Origin: Fragilaria radians
Lineage: Eukaryota; Bacillariophyta; Fragilariophyceae; Fragilariales; Fragilariaceae
Direction: 5' to 3'
DNA: 11,253 nt
NCBI GenBank assembly: GCA_900642245.1
Contig: CAAAJI010000308.1
Coordinates: 67,173 to 78,425, forward strand
The position numbers and the translations under genes were made by a program. Shown here piece by piece: positions 7,619-11,253 of the stretch. Position 1 is the first letter of the stretch. Each line of letters starts with the position of its first letter. Under the pieces are notes generated by a model, which was not told the DNA's origin, ran no database searches, and was given only the letters and a program-made list of their open reading frames with translations.

Positions 7619-8266
7619 ATTCACATCATTGATAACTGGAGCAAGTCTATGATTGAAATGGACAGCAGGAACTTGACTCTAGCCGCAGACAATTAATCTT
7701 GCACGAAAAAATCCATTGGTTTTATCAAGTTTTATTTGCACTTAATGCATCTTCTGTTGCTCGGAATTTCCCTTTAATATAACAATTTTCCACACTCCCT
7801 TAATCTTTATCTCGTTAAATTCCTTGTTGATTGATTCCAATCTTCTTCAAACGTTGTCGGGTCCCAACTGGAACTAAGAAATAAGGGAAAAAGATTGGAT
7901 TGCTCAAGTATCAACTCTTGCGACTGGATTACACCAACTGTTTAACTTCCTTAACTGACAATTAACGTTCTTGCCCAGATCTTTCTCATGCTCATTCTGA
8001 TCAAGAGGTTCTTTCATAGCATCTGTGCTTTGAATAATGGCAAATCATTTTCATCCTTGTGATAATTGTCACCCGTATTGTTAATTGTTGATCACCATCC
8101 AATCCTTGTACGATATTTTGAACCAAATGATGTTTCTGGAAGAAAGAACGCCAATTATTTTAAGGCTCAGCATCCATTATATATTTAAAGAATTGTTTCA
8201 GTGTATCCAAGAAAGATGTAAGTACAACCATGATTGTTTCTTAACTTACCCTGAATCTTGACTCAT
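7619..8266 (-). pseudogene. Integrase C-terminal strand and RT N-terminal remnant of block E/F
   Basis: Near 8190-8225 CTYIFLGYTETIL matches the 'KC.FLGY....KGY' strand that ends copia integrase. About 330 bases of decayed linker follow. Then EIPSNRRCIKCK (about 7769-7734) corresponds to VPKNRRCIKCKW of block A, and after a frame change GFFRARLIVCG, stop, SQVPAVHF and APVINDVNF (to 7619) is the 'FKARLVA.G..Q..G.DF...APV' block of RT. The remnant stops before the first catalytic Asp box, at the junction with the + strand block D. Confidence 0.82.
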
Positions 8267-8713
8267 CTTGTAGGCCTGCGCCATTTATGGAAAGATAAAT
8301 TAGTTCTAAAATAAATTAATTCTATAAAACATTATTTTGTGTAAATTGTGACCCTATATTTTATTTTACTACTTTGTAGCTTATCGATAAAAAGGATCGC
8401 TATAATTATCGTTGCAAACTCTTTCCTGAACCGTTAAGGTGTGCCAAAGATATTCTAACATGTATCGTAATTTCTCTAACATACCAAAGATTTAACAACC
8501 ATTGATCAAATTTTAGATATCCTTGATAAGAGCAATGGCGATGAAAAGTATCTTTAACGAATAAAGCGAAATAAAAAGTACCATTTACCAAAGGATCAAT
8601 CATTACGTAGGACTAAAACCCAAAGCATCGCGAATACTTGACATTCCTTAACCAGTGCCATTTCAGCTGGAAAAAACAAATTGCATACATTATCACAATA
8701 TCTTTCTAATTTA
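8267..8713. other. Degenerate stretch inside block E/F
   Basis: By position this should be the integrase C-terminal region, but only weak traces are readable (F-P-A-E-M-A-L-V-K near 8660-8690, -). A 65-codon - frame at 8406-8603 has no recognised motif. 8290-8390 is very AT-rich. I see no gene here; it may include an unrelated insertion. Confidence 0.4.
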
Positions 8714-8766
8714 ACACTGTATGAATCCTGCCATAGTATGTCTGCAATTTCCTCTCAACATTACCT
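8714..8766 (-). pseudogene. Copia integrase catalytic-Glu block of block E/F
   Basis: GNVERKLQTYYGRIHTVLN on the - strand corresponds to the 'NGKVERK....GR...ML' end of the copia integrase core, including the catalytic Glu. It follows directly on the C-X2-C finger, so the two catalytic Asp blocks are deleted. A stop follows at once. Confidence 0.82.
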
Positions 8767-8789
8767 CTTAAACCTCCTTGACCTTAGGT

Positions 8790-9049
8790 CACAACCTTCA
8801 CACACCTCCATGTTATTTAGGGATCTTATCTTTATTGTTTAACGATTTGAAACCACAATGCCCAAATACTTGGTGAAGCTTATTATTGTTTATTATTGTT
8901 GTGTTCACAAATGACGGTTGACTGAATATCATTCATCTTGACGCAAGTAGCAAATCCGTTTGCGGGAGATATAACGCGACCAAAAGACATTGTAATGGAA
9001 CCTTTATAAAGGAATGCTTAGATGCCTTCACTAACTTATTCGTAGCCGT
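8790..9049 (-). pseudogene. Copia GAG-pre-integrase remnant of block E/F
   Basis: After the protease, the - strand reads FGRVISPANGFATCVKMND (about 8985-8930), equal to the 'FDRVIKT.NGFV.GVK' block. Next is KLHQVFGHCGFKSLNNKDKI (about 8886-8827), the 'LH...GH.G...L' histidine part of the HHCC finger. Then VCEGCDL (8805-8785) gives the C-X2-C pair. All four zinc ligands are present, interrupted only by one stop and frame changes. Confidence 0.82.
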
Positions 9050-9496
9050 ATTCGAGGGAAGGTAAACAAATTGAAAGACAGAATCTTTACCTTTTTCAAG
9101 GTCACTTCAAGCAAAGAACTGTTAACTTGGATCACCTCACATTTTGAATCACCAAGTTTTGTAGCAAGCGATTGTCTGTCCATTTCTGATTGTGCTTTGC
9201 TCATTAATGTCCTTGACATTTAACCCTTCCATGAACTATGCTCCATTGTTGCAAGTATCTCTAGTCCCTTTACATGGATTTTTGCCATCAACGCAAGTCG
9301 AATCGAAATTCCTCCGATCGTGATTAAATTCGATCAAGTGTTTTGAATCGTTTTATTCTTCAACTTTAAACAATTCGTTTGCAAGGGCCATGACCTAAGT
9401 ACAGTAGGCGCCATTTTCGAAAAATTGTTGGCCTCGCAATTTTGCTGAGATTCATTTTTGCGATTTCGGGCCTAACATACTACCACAATTTCTGCA
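9050..9496 (-). pseudogene. Copia zinc knuckle and protease remnant of block E/F
   Basis: CRNCGS at 9496-9479 is the front half of a zinc knuckle whose His is lost (C-X2-C kept, then G-P-K-S-Q-K). Around 9230-9260 NNGA then stop stands where D-S-G-A-S is expected, and is followed by EGLNVKDINEQSTIRNGQTI, the strand before the protease flap. A frame change leads into LATKLGDSKCEVIQVNSSLL and VTLKKVKI (about 9175-9085), ending in N-L-F. This parallels NLFSIS of block B. The protease Asp appears to be mutated. Confidence 0.78.
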
Positions 9497-9645
9497 CTTA
9501 CTCTTGGACTGGCCACAAAATAAAATACCAACAATTTGACTCCAATTTGATTCGTTTGCCTTTGTATTTATAATGTTATTTTAATGTATATCCATATCCT
9601 AAGCATGTAAGCAACGGTTCATGAACGTGAGGGATATTCCCAACA
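9497..9645 (-). repeat. Copia 5' LTR remnant of block E/F
   Basis: TGTTGGGAATATCCCT lies at 9645-9630 on the - strand and begins with the canonical copia TGTTGG. Inward, CATTATAAATAC (about 9565-9577) is a good TATA box, and TTTATTTTGTGGC near 9514-9527 resembles TTTATTTTGTCGC of the block A LTR. No purine run precedes it, as expected for a 5' LTR. The inner edge is not defined, because gag zinc-knuckle sequence starts at once at 9496, so a deletion removed the leader and most of gag. Confidence 0.6.
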
Positions 9646-9902
9646 CACGGTATAGTGATGTTCTGACCCAGATTCTTGATGTTTCCGTATAATATCTCTC
9701 GGTTTGAATGCGTTTTGGTCTTGTTTTCTGGATTAAGCTTCATTACATCAATCCAATTTTTCTCAGTATTTTCATATATGTGATTCCTAACCTTCCTTTT
9801 TCGATCCATCTTTCATTCACTATAAAAAATCGCGAAGATTAATATGGAGTACCCTTGCTTATTGTATCAAAACTTAATTTGTCACAATTTCTTAGCCTTT
9901 TG
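9646..9902. other. Spacer between block E/F and block G
   Basis: This stretch flanks the 9645 LTR terminus on its outer side. A - frame of 77 codons (9576-9809) runs across the LTR boundary and lacks any recognised domain, so I take it as chance. The + strand is stop-rich. No duplicated target site is evident when the bases outside 9645 (CACGG) are compared with those outside 7306 (AAGGG). Confidence 0.45.
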
Positions 9903-10083
9903 AAACGTCGTTACGGCTTATACCAGACTCCAAGAACCTTCTTTGAGCAGCTCAGAGATTGATTTACTGAAAAGCAATGAATGCTTAGTAGTCTCTCTAC
10001 CAGGGGAGAAATCACTGGCATTGTTCATGTTGATGACACAATTTTTGGTGTGCAAGCATTCACACTAACAAAAAACGTCAAGG
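9903..10083 (+). pseudogene. Block G: copia RT core remnant with catalytic VHVDD
   Basis: One + frame with two internal stops reads RRYGLYQTPRTFFEQLRD, equal to the 'LYGLKQSPR.W...L' block of copia RT. Then comes GEITGIVHVDDTIFG, equal to '...LLVYVDDLLI.G', with the two catalytic Asp codons at 10032-10037. The normal stretch of about 35 codons between these blocks is close to its expected length. The frame ends at TGA just after 10083. Block A lacks exactly this part, but the two are on the same strand with blocks B to F between them. Confidence 0.8.
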
Positions 10084-10749
10084 CTTGAGTATCAATGACA
10101 TGATTTACTTCGTTCATCTTCTAAATGAAGAGTCAGGAGGCTCTTTCCCAACAATCAGAAAAAAAAGAGTGGACCATGAGAATTTCATCCAACTCAAACA
10201 ATTTTCAAATCAAAATTTCGTAAAATCAACAAAATTGGCTGCAATCCAACACTCTAGCAACTGTGACGCGATAAGGTAGTTATCCTGATCTTCTGTCATA
10301 TAATGTAAACTGGCACTTACCATGAAGAGTTAGCATGATGCTAAACCTATCGGGTAACCAAGGCCTGTTATTGCTTTTCATCAGACATCAAGTTCCATCC
10401 ACTCTCCTCACAATGGGAATGGAGAAAAGACAATTAGATGCTATCTAAGGGAAACAAAGGAGAATTGATTAATCTTCAACCACCTAACAGCCATGTATTC
10501 AATGTTAAGTGGATTCAGATTTTGCTGAAGTTTCAAGTCACTTGATAAGCAAAGCACAACTGAGTTCCATGCATACATCATCATTACCGGCAAAAATCCA
10601 TGTTCAACGGTTTTGGAAGAGAATAATACTTGCTCTAAGTTTTTATAGATGCCCAAAGTTTCACCTCATACGAAGCCTATTGTCATTCCTTATCTCTGGT
10701 TTCGTGCTTAGATTAAATAACATGAAAATTAGTAGTACATGACAGTTAA
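10084..10749. other. Unassigned stretch, no gene recognised
   Basis: Several open frames of 60-80 codons exist on both strands (for example + 10085-10279, + 10509-10742, - 10441-10656). None shows a family motif, and they overlap one another, as expected by chance. TTAGCATGATGCTAA at 10330-10344 is a perfect 7-bp inverted repeat around one base. The region could hold the decayed end of block G (RNase H), but I find no D-W-A or S-S-x-E-A-E block to support that. Confidence 0.45.
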
Positions 10750-10968
10750 AAAAAGGAATATCTTTGTAACGTCGTGGGCACATCAAACATAAACGAATTA
10801 GGTGGTTTGATACTGAGAAAACTCAATAAAAATAACGCCACAGTCGAGAAGATTACAAAAGATCGAATTACATTATGTCAAGATAAGCCCATATTCGATG
10901 CTTGTTTCCTAACAAACTATCAACTCTCGTTAATGATGTATAACCATTTTTATTTAGGAATTCTTCTC

Positions 10969-11253
10969 ATGCAAGTAGTGGGGGCTAGTTCATGCTTTAA
11001 GAATTTGACGTGGAACTTGTGTGAATCAATCCGATCTTGTATGGGGGTGCAGGGAGGTTCGCTGGCGAGGAATATGTGGCTTGGATACGCAGAGCTTGGA
11101 CAAACTCATGTGATAAGAGCTCGAGATGAAACGAGGCTAGCACCAAAAATTATCGCTGAAAGAGAAGCAGAGCTGCTATTCTTTCCAACAACAGAATCTG
11201 CTCCAACCCATGCATCTACTGCTTCTCCTAGCTCTCCTATTAAACAGAATTAT
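10969..11253 (+). CDS. Unknown protein, N-terminal part (runs off window end)
   Basis: The frame is open from 10750 (after a stop at 10747-10749) to the last base, 168 codons. From ATG 10969 it gives at least 95 residues without a stop; in-frame ATGs at 10933 and 10936 are alternatives. Bases 11041-11100 are about 58% G+C (35 of 60), much richer than the debris to the left, which suggests genuine coding sequence. The peptide has Cys at 9, 18 and 24, a mixed charged part (ARDETRLAPKIIAEREAELL, residues 51-70) and then a Ser/Thr/Ala/Pro-rich stretch (TTESAPTHASTASPSSP, 74-90) typical of a flexible linker. I do not recognise a family. An alternative model is an exon with acceptor TTTTTATTTAG ending at 10957. 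The upstream part (10750-10968) is AT-rich and is more likely promoter or intron than coding. Confidence 0.55.
   Translation, partial: MQVVGASSCFKNLTWNLCESIRSCMGVQGGSLARNMWLGYAELGQTHVIRARDETRLAPKIIAEREAELLFFPTTESAPTHASTASPSSPIKQNY

Larger units (their letters stand above)
7619..9645 (-). mobile_element. Block E/F: internally deleted Ty1/copia element (LTR to RT)
   Basis: Read leftwards from 9645 the order is LTR start, zinc knuckle, protease, pre-integrase, integrase Glu block, integrase C-terminal strand and RT N-terminus. That is a collinear copia gag-pol of about 2 kb instead of the usual 4-5 kb. Stops and frameshifts occur throughout. Most of gag, the catalytic integrase core and everything beyond the RT N-terminus are missing. 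I treat it as one element because strand and order agree across its whole length. Confidence 0.8.

Noticed and set aside
7626..7650. A + strand reading SLITGAS that resembles a protease LIDTGAS/DSGAS active site just after the block D zinc knuckle
   Set aside because: The same bases on the - strand read APVINDV within a longer RT match, in order with its neighbours. The + reading lacks the Asp and any flanking protease homology.
8406..8603. 65-codon - strand frame inside block E/F as an accessory gene of the retrotransposon
   Set aside because: No motif, and copia elements do not normally carry a gene between integrase and RT. The surrounding sequence is decayed pol.
8881..8901. Direct repeat TTATTATTGTTTATTATTGTT as a possible array or microsatellite
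   Set aside because: Only two units, AT-rich and within pre-integrase coding remnants. No spacer-repeat pattern or CRISPR array is visible.
9576..9809. 77-codon - strand frame as a host gene
   Set aside because: It crosses the LTR terminus at 9645-9630 and has no recognisable domain, so it is most likely chance.
3732..10083. A single large novel mobile system spanning the whole debris field
   Set aside because: Domain order and strand change at least four times and homologous parts (gag, zinc knuckle, pre-integrase, RT start) occur in several copies. Several nested ordinary copia relics explain the region.
10330..10344. Inverted repeat TTAGCATGATGCTAA as a regulatory site or terminator
   Set aside because: It is short, isolated and AT-rich, with no gene start nearby. 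Such palindromes are expected by chance in 11 kb.

Overview
The window looks like nuclear DNA of a compact, intron-poor but transposon-bearing eukaryote. It has two long intronless genes of eukaryotic type (a cystinosin-like lysosomal transporter and an exostosin-type GT64 glycosyltransferase), AT-rich spacers and about 6.5 kb of decayed Ty1/copia retrotransposon sequence. Intronless genes packed tail to tail beside degenerate copia elements fit an oomycete or another stramenopile, perhaps a plant-pathogenic one. This is inference from style, not a marker gene; nothing looks prokaryotic.

Layout. 1-879: AT-rich flank with one short open frame (490-741) whose middle resembles an RGS helix motif, probably a relic. 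880-2019 (+): complete cystinosin homologue. 2036-3272 (-): type II membrane GT64 glycosyltransferase, convergent with the cystinosin gene (16 bp between stop codons) and apparently broken by one frameshift near its C-terminal end. 3273-about 3640: upstream region of that gene.

3732-10083 is a retrotransposon graveyard. I count six copia blocks in alternating orientation: A (+) RT fragments, RNase H and 3' LTR start (3732-about 4840); B (-) gag, zinc knuckle, protease, pre-integrase and integrase (about 6450-4875); C (+) pre-integrase and integrase end, then a polypurine stretch and LTR start (6967-7321); D (+) gag pieces (7364-7553); E/F (-) LTR, zinc knuckle, protease, pre-integrase, integrase end and RT start (9645-7619), one internally deleted element; G (+) RT core with the catalytic VHVDD (about 9903-10083). 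All are riddled with stops, frameshifts and deletions, and none can encode a working element. Three blocks share an LTR terminus of the form T(G/A)(T/-)TGG(G/A)AATATCCCT.

10084-10747 holds nothing I recognise. From 10750 a frame stays open to the window edge; its part from the ATG at 10969 is richer in G+C and is probably the start of a real gene cut off by the window end.

The two complete genes share no evident pathway: one exports cystine from lysosome-like vacuoles, the other is a Golgi-type sugar transferase. The most useful observations are the overlapping convergent gene ends, the frameshift in the glycosyltransferase and the order and polarity of the copia debris. I see no convincing new defence or mobile system.
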